A stretch of DNA of 64,000 nt from Vicia villosa. Its lineage: Eukaryota > Streptophyta > Magnoliopsida > Fabales > Fabaceae. The translations under genes were made by a program, and so were the position numbers. The DNA lies in the NCBI RefSeq assembly GCF_029867415.1, contig NW_026705324.1:434001-498000 (forward strand). The letters run 5' to 3'. Of this stretch, positions 19,695 through 29,808 are shown piece after piece. The notes under the pieces are model-generated. The model was not told the DNA's origin. It saw only the letters and a program-made list of their open reading frames with translations, and did no database searches. How positions within the stretch are numbered: position 1 is the first letter of the stretch; each line of letters begins with the position of its first letter.

Positions 19695-20635
19695 TGTTAG
19701 AACAAGATTTGTTCTGATCAATTATCTTAGTTTTGATGATAACAATAATATGAATTTTGCTTAAGATAATATGGTACTCTAATCCAATGCAATTTCCTTT
19801 TCAGGAAATATATAAAGAGTATGCATAAATCAGCGCTCAGAAGCTTTGTCTCAAATGGTTCAGCATGCAACATCAGAACATGGTCTGGCAAGACATCAGA
19901 AGATGGTCGAAGCAGAATCAGAACATGGGTCTATGGAAGCATCAGAAGAACAAGAGAACAGAAGCACTGAAGTTCTGATGGTATCACGCTCAGAAGCACT
20001 TCAAGGTCAGAAGATCAGAAGATGCTATGCACCAAGCTGTTTGACTCTGATGATAATCAAACGTTGTATTCACAAACATCAGATCAGAAGAAAGTACAAG
20101 TGGCAGGCTACGCTGACTGACAAAAGGAACGTTAGAAGCTATTAAAGGCAACGTCAGTAGACACAGCGTGAACAAGGCTCGAGGTAGTTGACAAAAGCGT
20201 ATAACATTAAATGCGATGCTGTACGGAACACGCAAAGCATTAAATGCACTTAACGGTCATCTTCTCAAACGCCTATAAATATGAAGTTCTGATGTGAAGC
20301 AAGGTTAACGATTCTGGAACAAAACAACTCATATTAACTTGCTGAAACGCTGTTCAAATCAAAGCTCAGAATCTTCATCTTCATCAAAGCTCACTACATT
20401 GCTGTTGTAATATATTAGTGAGATTAAGCTTAAACTTTAAGAGAAATATCACAGTTTGTGATTATAGCTTTTAAGAAGCATTTGTAATACTCTTAGAAAG
20501 ATTACATTAAGTTGTAAGGAACTAGAGTGATCGTGTTGATCAGAATACTCTAGGAAGTCTTAGCTTGTGTCTAAGCAGTTGTAATTAGAGTGATCACGTG
20601 GTGGTCAGGATACTCTAAGAAAGTCTTAGCTTGTG
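19695..20635 (+). repeat. Element C 5' LTR, first part
   Basis: 941 bp matching 40088..41028, with few substitutions. TATAAATA at 20274 (context ACGCC-TATAAATA-TGAAG) is the likely core promoter. Upstream are short CAGAAGCACTGAAGTTCTGA-like inverted motifs of the kind seen in Sirevirus LTRs. The rest of the LTR is at 33257..33524 beyond D. Confidence 0.92.
20631..20635. repeat. Target-site duplication of element D, left copy (TTGTG)
   Basis: TTGTG precedes the D 5' LTR and is repeated at 33252..33256 after its 3' LTR. The intact C 3' LTR has a single TTGTG at the matching place, which confirms the D insertion site. Confidence 0.95.
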
Positions 20636-22028
20636 TGTCATACCCCAAAATTTGCCCATACTATTCCTCTTATTCAAACTCATACCAAAGCACAAAATCC
20701 TAAATGCACAATTCGTTGTTTTTAAACCAATGGGCCTAAGATATGGGTTTAAAACTTGACTATGGGGCTTATGATCACTCTTAGAATAATTATTTTATTT
20801 TTATAATATTTACTTTATTTATTTGGATTTTAATTCATCTAAATATTGATAAATTATATAAAAATTAGAATAATTTGTTTTAAATTCAAGATTTGATTCC
20901 CCAATCAGTTTCAATTATGCAATACATCGAATACACGATTCAATTTCGTGGAAAGGGAGATTGGAGAGAGAGGAGCAAGATTGAAACAAGAAAAAAATCA
21001 AGTTTTTATGCAAATTGAAAATCAAATATTTTCTTGATCAAAACAAAATATTTTTTCTATGTTATTTTTATTTTTATTATGAATTCATTCATTTAAATAC
21101 AAATAAAATAAAATAAAAATCACAAGAGGCCATATATTTGATTTATTGAGATTTTGATCAAATTTAAATCAATAATAAAGGGCATCTACAACGTGAAAAA
21201 TCATGGAAAAGAAAAGTGGATCAATTTTGAAAGATTGCATATGAGAATCAATTTCAATCAAGTTCTAATCAAATCTCAAATCATTGGAATGATAAGATTT
21301 CTCATCAAATCTGTGGACCTAATTCTTTCCACTACATATACACGAGATTTCTGAAGCCCTAGGGGAGAGTTGTCATAAGGATTGGCTGCCCAGAGCATCG
21401 TGAAATTTCAAACCAATTCAAGAAGAAACTCAAAGTCGGTTTTCCGAATTGGAGGAGAATTAGAGACTCTTGAAGGTTTAAAAGCGATCCTTGGAGATTC
21501 AAGAAGCGATCCAGATCAATCCCAAATCGCAAAGCATCCAGAGTCGGCAACATATTCATACGGTTTGTTGAGCGTTTTTTTTAATTTGTTTTCATAGATT
21601 CATCCAGGTTTAACGTAATTAGATTGCATATTATCGATTAGGATGAAGCTTTAAAGCTATATGGATAGTTTAATTAGACTTTTGATGCATGTATGAAGAT
21701 TCACCATACTAGGGTTCATGTCTCTTTAAAAGAGGGATTCTGGTTTATAAGCGATTGCAGGTTTAATTAACATGTGCGTTGGGTTCGTATGAATGTGTAG
21801 AATCGACGTGCGCTGTTATTGGGTATTTTTCCTTAAGTAACTTGCAGGTTTGAAGGTCCAAAATATATAGCCACGATGTAAAACCGTGGGTAAAGGTTCC
21901 TACCTTTTTGCAGAAAAAAAACGAATTGGAGGAGATGAAGCTTGGCTGGGCGCGCTTCTTTATTTAAAATTCCAATAATGATTTTGTATATTATATTTTG
22001 GAAGTGTTTGTTTAACAGCGAAGAGCAT

Positions 22029-22111
22029 TTGGCTTGGTGGAGAGGGGGACGCCATTGGTTGTGTTCAAGGTTAGGGGTTCGACCCCTGCGTGTGACAAAT
22101 TCATTTTTTTT
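22029..22111 (+). promoter_or_regulatory. tRNA-like A-box/B-box module with T-run inside D LTR
   Basis: TGGCTTGGTGGAGAGG from 22030 resembles an A box, and GGTTCGACCC at 22076..22085 is a canonical B box 46 bases downstream, within a GGGGTTCGACCCC T-arm. A run of nine Ts starts at 22103. The copy at 31181..31262 in the 3' LTR is almost identical. The module differs in sequence from that in the Ogre LTRs but has the same plan. Confidence 0.55.
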
Positions 22112-23923
22112 TGCTTTGTTTTCTCTAATTATTCACGCAGATCCTGTGGGCGATGCGCATACACGTTATTATACACCCTCAAAATCCCACCATCAGATCT
22201 GCAGCGTTCTGAATCCAACGTACCAGGATTGGAGGATCATCACATGGACATGCAGCCTCACCACACCCAATCATAAGCTAAGCTTCCTTTATTTTTAATT
22301 ATATGGTTTTATTTATTTATTTTTGTTTTAATCCTTTTTAATTATTTATGTATTTATTTAATAAAATTTTCTTTTAAATATTCTTTAAAATAAACTTCTT
22401 TTAAATTTTCTTTTTTTCTTCTTCATAAAATTAATTATTTTGATAGTATTTATTTCATAATATTCAATTTGATTTATTTGTTAATGTTTTTCTCTAAATG
22501 ATTAAATTAGTTTTGTTTAATTACTTAATTAATTTAATAGTTCTTAAAAATATATATTAGGGTTATATATTTAATTGAAAATTTATTTTTTTGCCGATTT
22601 AATTAGTTGGGTTGAAAACCAACAATTAATTTGTTCTATTAACCATGGTTAACTTATGCCTTAATCAGGGTTTACGAGATCACACCCTACACTAAAATTA
22701 TTTCTTTTTTCTATATCTTTTTTCAGGGTTGACATTTCAAATACACTCCGACTACGCGCCACGTTAAATAAATTCAAAGCTAAGTTCTAATCTTTACTAT
22801 TTAAATATTTTTCTGCCTTTTATTTAATTAGGGTTTGATTATCCCCGCCAATGAACGCCTCCTACACTTTTTTTTTTTTTTCCTTTTATTTTTCTGGCAA
22901 TTCTCATATGGTCAGAGTCAATGCTCAAGGCAAACCTTTGCCCGTCAACCTTCATCAATCGAAGCTAAGTGTCCTTTATCCTTTTTATTATTGTTATTAT
23001 TATTTTAATTGATTAGGATTAACCGTACCTGATCCCTGAATTGGTAATACACTCACCCTATCATTTTTCTTTTAATTTTCAGGGGATCGGAGGTTCGAGG
23101 AAGATCAAGGCTCAAGATAAATTAAATTAATTATTCATTTATTTTATTTTATTTTCTGTTTCAATTTCCCCATCCCGCAGGTGTTTATTGTAATAGCTTA
23201 GGAATTTATTTTCTGCCTTTTAATTTCTGCAATTTTAAACTGCGTGGTTAGTAATCTTAGGGAGTGCAAGCCTTTAACATAAGTAGCTAACTAATGAATA
23301 TTATCTGAACACAATCACGTGATTGGTGCACACACACACCTTTAGGGTAATCCCTCTTGTTGCCTTATTACTGTTGCCTGTTGCCTCTAAATTGTACTAA
23401 ATAGTCAAGTCCCTCGGTTCCGAGGATACCTAAAGCAAGGTTGGCTACAGAGATTAAAAATCATCTAGTCCCTCGAAGTTGCCTCGATAAAGGATGATTG
23501 TCCCAAGTTGCTAAGGTGTCCTCGCATGATGCCTAAACAGATAAAATGACTATTATATCCTTCCCTTAGACTACCTGCCCTCTTTATGGCAGGGACAGTC
23601 TTATGGCAAACGATTACTCTCGATGACCCTTCGATGACCCGCACATCCAATTGAAAGACTTCTTACCCTCTCTTGGTATGGATAGACCCTTTCAAACGAA
23701 AGACTTAAAAAACAAGAAAGACAAACTTAGGGTAGGTAGCTAGTAATTGCTTGCTCACAATCAATTCAAAATCAAATTGCTTTTTACACCTCTCTTTCCA
23801 AAACAATTTCAAAACAAGGCTACGCTTATTTACAAGCTAAAGTCCTTAAATGAATCTTTTCCAACAAATCAAACATTTCAAACAAAGTGAGCTAAGCAAT
23901 TAAGAGCCCATGGATAACCATGG

Positions 23924-23956
23924 ATACAAAGGGTGCCTTACACCTTCCCTTTGTAT
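23924..23956 (+). other. Conserved 10-bp-stem hairpin near D LTR end
   Basis: ATACAAAGGG pairs perfectly with CCCTTTGTAT around the loop TGCCTTACACCTT. The Ogre LTR homologue at 7790..7821 has a different stem with one compensatory A-T to G-C change and a similar loop. It lies about 140 bases before the LTR end. Confidence 0.6.
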
Positions 23957-24100
23957 AACTTACCCCCCGAACTCAAAATCTTTCAAAAGGTCTTTCCTGT
24001 TCTTTTAGCCTTTCCAATTGGATAAAATAAAAGTCGGTGGCGACTCTTGCTTACCGTGACATTTCAATCGATAAAAAGTCAGTTCACCGTATTACAGAAC

Positions 24101-24118
24101 TGGCGACTCTGCTGGGGA
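24101..24118 (+). other. Primer-binding site of element D
   Basis: TGGCGACTCTGCTGGGGA, four bases after the LTR end. It differs from the Ogre PBS at two positions, so it may use a related tRNA isoacceptor. Confidence 0.85.
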
Positions 24119-25315
24119 AAAATTTCGATAAAAGAGGGGTTACCTTAAAAGTTTAGGATTCATTTAAATGTTTTCTATTGTTTGCTTTGTTTGATTTAAT
24201 TTTGCAGGGCTGTTTTGGGTATTCTGCTGTGTGAAAGATCCTAACCCGGATCTGAGTACCTTAGGTAAATGGCATGAGATCAATGAGACTGCACAGCGTA
24301 TACTGATGTGGTTGATCTGATGGCCATCGTTAGTGTGACACATTGGTTTGTCCTGGTGTTCCTTGGGATCCGACCTGAGGAAATGCTTGGCTGCCGCGTG
24401 GTGTCATTAAGCACTAATTCGCCCTTAGAACCTTAGTCGAACTTGACTTTGGCCTTTTAGAAAGTAGCGAGATGGCTGGCTTTGGTTCCGACCGAAGTTG
24501 GTTGATACTCGAAGCTACACTCATATGGACTGGACTTTCAGGACCTTTTCGGTTGGCGATTCGATTGCCGAACTGAGATAAGCGCCTTCGAGAAAGGTCA
24601 ATGATATGATCTCCCTAGAACCCGATCTTTATATAGGACAGGTTTGAACCGACTAAAACTTCAGGGGGAGGGTACGCACCTCTGGACTACATGCAAGCCT
24701 AACCTTAAGCCAAAATTGTGTGACTTGTGTGACTTGCGTGACTTGTTGGTGTTTGCTACTAACCTTCGTTTCCTTGCAGGTTTTGTTAAAAGGACTTGTT
24801 TGTCCTTACTACCCCACACTATGCCTAATGAACTGCATTCGCATAACATCCATGACATCATGACATCATAAGCATAACATGATTTAACTAACCCTTTCAA
24901 GGATCTTAGGAATTTAGGGCGCACAATTTCAGGTGCTCTTATCAAAGACTGATCTCCCATCAAGGGGCAAGAGGATTTATTTTCCTCTGGCCACGTGCCT
25001 TCCAATTCAGAGACTCGATACTTATCAAGGGGCAAGAGGATTTATTTTTCTCTAGCCATGTACCTTCAAATTCAGAAGTATCCCGAATCAGAGGCGATGA
25101 CCCACTCGATATGATGAGCTTGATTCTCAAAGAAAGATGTTCAAAGACAAAATTCAGATTTCTTCAGACAAAGACGCGACCAAATCATTTTCTAATGTTG
25201 CTAACTAAATGCCTAAAGATCCTTGAAAATACTGCATTTGCATTCATAAACATTACATCACAGGTTTCATAAAAACAAATGGCTCATCTTTCCGCTGTTT
25301 ATTTCAGTAAGAAAG
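24119..25315 (+). other. Element D leader
   Basis: Non-coding leader of 1.2 kb. A hairpin AGATCC-TAACCC-GGATCT at 24236..24253 is the homologue of the Ogre leader hairpin. Two 65-bp direct repeats begin at 24961 and 25026 (CAAGGGGCAAGAGGATTTAT core), each able to form AGAGG/CCTCT or AGAGG/TCTCT stems. A patch of GTGACTTG repeats is near 24719..24746. No ORF is supported here. Confidence 0.65.
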
Positions 25316-26674
25316 ATGGATCTCGAACAATCTGTCAAGAATCTCCAGGCTCAGAATGCTGAATTCCAAGCCTTGATCCTGAACTTGTCCAAGGGGCAAG
25401 ATGAACTGAAAGCTCTCCTGACAAAGAAGACGAAGACTCAGAAACCCAAAGGAGTGATCAACTTAGGAAGAAGGTTCAGAGGCCGTCCTAAGAAAGCTGA
25501 AGAAGCTGAAATCCCTAAGGATGAGGAAGAAGAAGAGCATGATGGTGACGCTGAAGGTAATGGGGACTCTGATGGTCAAGGTGACGACGAAGAAGAGGAT
25601 CCTCAAGACGAGGATGAATCTGATGAGAAGTATAGGCTATTGGAAGAGCGTCTGAGAAGCGTGGAAATTCAGAAAGTACCTGGGCTGGATTTTGAAGAAC
25701 TAGGACTCGTTCCTGGGGTCGTTATTCCTCCAAAATTCAAAACTCCTGCCTTTGCTAAGTATGATGGAGTCTCTTGTCCTAAACTACACTTGAGGTCTTA
25801 TGTAAGGAAGATTCAGCCTCACACTGCTGATAAGAGGCTCTGGATCCATTTCTTTCAGGAAAGCTTATCTGGAACTCAACTCGAATGGTACTATCAACTG
25901 GAAAGTACCAACATCCATACCTGGGAAGATTTAGTTGTTGCTTTCTATAAGCAATACCAATATAATTCCGATCTCGCACCAACTCGCATGTAACTACAAA
26001 GCATGTCTATGGGACCTAAGGAAAGTTTCAAGGAGTATGCTCAGAAATGGAGAGATCTAGCTGGAAGAGTCAAACCTTCTTTGGCTGACAGAGAGATGGT
26101 AGATATGTTCATGAATATACTGACTGGCCCTTTCTATAGTCATTTGCTGGGAAGTTCATCATCTGGATTCACTGAGCTTATACTGACTGGGGAACGTGTT
26201 GAAAGCGGTATTCGAAGCGGTAAAATTCAAGTGGCTACCTATTCTAATACCTCAAAGAAAGCGCACAATGAGAGGAATGAATCTAATACTGTGGGGACGG
26301 TCCTAGCCTCTAATCAAGTGCTGATACGACAAGGGGGCAACCAACGTAAACAAGGTGCATCTAAAAGGCAATTCACAAAGATCAACATAACTTTGGCCGA
26401 AGCGTTACAACAGTTGCTTAAAGCAGGGTTGATTACTTTAAAGGATCCTCCTCTGAAGCCCAACACCTTATCTCATCAGTATAATCCTAATGCAAGATGC
26501 GCTTATCACTCTGATAGTATTGGACATGACACAGAGAATTGTTGGCCGTTGAAGAACAAGATCCAAGATATGATCGACGCTGGTGAAATTGAGTTCGACC
26601 ATCCTGCAACTCCTAATGTGATCACTGCTCCCATGCCTAATCACAACAAGAGTGCTAACACTGTGAATGGCTAG
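25316..26674 (+). pseudogene. Element D gag, one in-frame stop
   Basis: 453 codons including the stop, read from ATG 25316 to TAA-like end at 26674, with one internal TAA at 25991..25993; the frame is otherwise preserved. Residues 1..40 are coiled-coil-like, 40..110 acidic and basic low-complexity, 115..300 the Ty3/gypsy gag core (LGLVPGVVIPPKFKTP, QYQYNSDLAPTRM, FKEYAQKWRDLAGR), and a variant CX2HX5HX4C knuckle starts at Cys395. The core aligns to residues about 175..360 of Ogre gag. The stop probably replaced a Gln codon (CAA to TAA) just after the NSDLAP motif. The reading frame ends shortly after the knuckle, with no protease domain. Either gag was functional until recently or the element depends on a helper gag. 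Confidence 0.85.
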
Positions 26675-28911
26675 AAGGGTGGACTTTAAGATCATTAGTT
26701 TTACTTTCATTTGCAATTTCCATTCTGTTTGTTTAAACATTCGACTTATGATAGACATTATTTGTTTTAATAATCATCATCAGTGCATTGCATATGCTTG
26801 TCTTGAGTAATTTATTTCGCTATCACTCTTTTTTAAATTATGTCTTTACTTTGCATATGTTTTGTGATACTCGACTCCTGTTAAAAGTTGTATGCCTTTT
26901 GAGGGAGGATGACGAAAATGATACCGCAACCTCATACAGTATGCTTTTGAACGAACTATGTTGATGATGTACAGGCATTGTTTCAATTCCTAAACAGTGG
27001 AGATATAAGGATGTTAATCCCTCGTCAACCCCGTTTGAGCCGAAGAAGTAGAAGTTTCTTTCTCACACAAATTAAACCCTTAATCATAACCTGGGCAGGG
27101 TAGTTACTCAGTTAACTCGATTGTACTAGCTGTTGTTTACACGAATAATAATGGGTTCCCGCAACCATTAAGTCAGGCAGTCAATGTCCACCAAAAAAGA
27201 AAAGATGTTAAGTCAAAACCTATGAAGGAGACTTATCAAAAATCAAAAACATCCCGCTGACTGTAATCTCAAAATAAACAGTTCAGGCAAAAGTTAGGGA
27301 TAACAAAGTAAAAAAGGAGGTTGCTAAAAATCCTCGACAAAAGAAAACATTTTAAAGGAGGTTGCTAAAAATCCTCGACAAAAGAAAACATTTTAAAGGA
27401 GATCACTACAAATCCTCGACAGAAATAAAGTATTACCAGAAAGTATGACTGTCTGTCCAAATAAAAGTTCTGGTGCTCTAACCATCATCAAATTTCAATA
27501 TTACGACTTCAAATTCTGCTAGAACTTAAATGCAAAGTTAACTGGGCATAGGATCGAAGAACATCACGAAGATGAGGATGGGAACAAATAAACTTTGAGC
27601 CTTTATCCTTTGTTTCTTAAACCATGAACCAAGCCACGTTACAACCCTTGAAAGTCCTAATTGAAGCATGGTTGGTTCGAAAGCATACTGTCACCAAAAG
27701 GGTATCCTGACTCCTTAAGGTTTACCACAAATGCCGAGTTGATATCACGTTTTTACAAACATCACATTGTTACAAATATCATGTTTTTACAAATATCACT
27801 CCTTTACATCTTCTGTTTTAGCGTTTTTCAATAAAACTCAAGACAAACGTATGCATTGCATCTCATGAATTCATTATTAAACATATTCTGCTACATAATT
27901 TCAAATGTTAGCATCAGAATGAATTTGCAAAGGGTATGGCTAACGACTCAAAGTTATCCCGACCAACACAGATTACTCCAAGAAGCAATGTCTCCTACGT
28001 ATACAAGGGGCATGGCACGTTTTGCCCAATCAATCTGGGGCAATCAAGCCAAGATTCAGAGAATACCTCAGAAGCACCAACAATCAAAGGCATACTTCCC
28101 AAATGGGCTTCAAACTAGTTCTCGATCAGTCAGGGGAATCATACTAAGTACTAGGGGCATGTCACCCATAGCGCACCTCTCATAAAGTCCTCGCGAGGCG
28201 AATCTCTTCAAGTCCCTACTAGCAGGGGCAAATCTATGAAAGTCCAGTTTGACATCTTGATCAATACTCAGCGGTGTGTCCTAATCAAATCCAGGAATGG
28301 TAGTTACTATAATACTGGGGGCAATGTTCAGGGTATCCATGCCTTCCTGACTTCACAAGATCATATCCCCACAGAGCAATCCTCGAGAAGATATCTTCAA
28401 ATGCTCTCGTCCCGACAAAGACATAGCTCTTCAATAGAGTTCACATCTTTGACATCATCTGTTCCCCGACCTGTTTCTCTGCTCCAAACATGGTTTGTTA
28501 ATATCTCTAATCCCCAGTCAAGGTATATCAAGCTACTGATCATCCCCAGGCAGAAATCATAAAATCCCCAACTACACATTTTCAAAACAAGATCAAATAT
28601 CCAAGCCACAATAATACAGAGATTTATTTTCTCAGAACAACATCAGTCATACATCATATACATCACATACATATTCAAACATTGCATACATTACTTCATG
28701 ATAAACATCCGGGTTTCTCATTTATTGGGAGAGACTCCTCATACAATACATGCATCATGACATTGCATATTTCTAACTTTGTTCTCATGTTCCGCCTCGA
28801 CAAGCATTCCTCTCAGATATAATCGAGCTGAAGATTCATCCTGACAAGCTTTTACATTCCAAAACTTCATCAAATAACTTATCAACTCTAACGTGCAAGC
28901 ATTCTCTATCT
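26675..28911 (+). other. Element D 3' untranslated region, proximal part
   Basis: About 2.2 kb non-coding. It includes a CAACCCCGTTTGAGCCGAAG segment near 27028, of a kind common in plant Tat elements. A bulged hairpin lies at 27257..27286 and three 41-bp direct repeats at 27313..27435. Near 28366..28570 are several CCCCA-containing pieces (TCCCCAGTCAAGG, TCCCCAGGCAGAA) resembling a degenerate complement of the D PBS. Short ORFs of about 110 residues show no recognisable similarity to anything in the window. Confidence 0.6.
27313..27435 (+). repeat. Three 41-bp tandem repeats in D
   Basis: Units start at 27313, 27354 and 27395. The first two are identical (AAAGGAGGTTGCTAAAAATC core) and the third is diverged. 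Each unit can pair GAGG with CCTC. They lie just after the bulged hairpin. Confidence 0.8.
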
Positions 28912-29362
28912 GATATGGTCTAATGCATGACCCATTCCGGTATTCTCAGTCAGATATGGTCTAATGTATGACTCGTTCTGGCATTATCCTTCAGATATGG
29001 TTTAATGAATAACTCGTTCTGACATCCTTCATCAGATATGGTCTAATGTATGACTCGTTCTGGCGTTATCCTTCAGATATGGTTTAATGAATAACTCGTT
29101 CTGACATCCTTCATCAGATATGGTCTAATGTATGACTCGTTCTGGCATTATCCTTCAGATATGGTTTAATGAATAACTCGTTCTGACATCCTTCATCAGA
29201 TATGGTCTAATGTATGACTCGTTCTGGTATTCTCCTTTAGATATGGTTTAATGAATAACTCGTTCTGGTATTATCTTTCAGATATGGTTTAATGAATGAC
29301 TCGTTCTGACGTCCTCTATCATATATGGTCTAATGTATGACCCGTTATGGTACTATTTACAT
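28912..29362 (+). repeat. Eleven-unit 41-bp tandem array in D
   Basis: Units begin at 28912 and then every 41 bases without slippage to 29322. Each has a conserved 28-base part (GATATGGTCTAATGTATGAC then TCGTTCTG) and a variable 13-base part. Two variants alternate over much of the array, giving an 82-bp higher-order period. Degenerate units flank it near 28816 and 29579. This resembles the hypervariable minisatellites of Tat-lineage 3' regions. Confidence 0.9.
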
Positions 29363-29554
29363 GATCTAATTCTATCGTCACGAACGGTGTGGACGCGATC
29401 ATCTCTCCAAGATCTAATTCAGTTACTACGAATGGTGCCGACACGATCAACCCTCCAAGATATAGCTTTATCATCACAAACGAGGTAGATGCAATCAACT
29501 GTCAAAGTCTAAATTCTGTTACTACAAACAGAAATGACATGATTAACATTCAAC
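29363..29554 (+). repeat. Four-unit 48-bp tandem array in D
   Basis: Imperfect units start at 29363, 29411, 29459 and 29507 (GATCTAATTCAGTTACTACG type). The array directly follows the 41-bp array but has an unrelated unit. Confidence 0.8.
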
Positions 29555-29677
29555 AACTACTTCTCAACACTTCAAATTCAGATATAATCTAACGTACGAT
29601 TCATTCTGACTTTCAAAACTGGTCGAGACAGATGGCATCTTTAAGCCCATCTCCGACAAAGGTCCCTACTTCAGCAA

Positions 29678-29808
29678 GGGCAAATTTCTGGGTATTCTAG
29701 TGTTCAATCCTCTTCTACCTTCAGATTCCGACTGGCGCACAAACCACTCTACATCTTAAGATATAAGAAAATTGAACAGGGGCAGCTGTCATACCCCAAA
29801 ATTTGCCC
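29678..29808 (+). other. Element D polypurine tract and PPT/U3 fold
   Basis: GGGGCAGC at 29779..29786 abuts the 3' LTR. GGGCAAATTT (29678..29687) is complementary to LTR bases AAATTTGCCC (29799..29808), and a flanking GGG (29690..29692) can pair with the LTR CCCC. TGTTCAAT (29701..29708) pairs with ATTGAACA (29771..29778), directly upstream of the PPT. The layout matches that of Ogre although the arm sequences differ. Confidence 0.65.

Larger units (their letters stand above)
20636..24096 (+). repeat. Element D 5' LTR
   Basis: Begins TGTCATACCCCAAAATTTGC and ends TATTACA. It is AT-rich, with two notable islands: a tRNA-like module at 22029..22111 and a perfect 10-bp hairpin at 23924..23956. 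A copy of the first ten PBS bases (TGGCGACTCT) lies at 24039..24048. The ATATAC near 21336 is a weak TATA candidate. ORFs of 60 to 118 residues recur identically in both LTRs and are not supported as genes. Confidence 0.94.

Noticed and set aside
21942..22298. 118-residue ORF in the D LTR, repeated in the other LTR
   Set aside because: It is identical only because the LTRs are copies, it crosses the tRNA-like module, and it has no recognisable domain or coding bias.
28912..29362. Regular short array that could be taken for a CRISPR
   Set aside because: The variable 13-base parts are themselves similar and alternate in two forms, and the context is the 3' region of a plant retrotransposon. 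It is a minisatellite.
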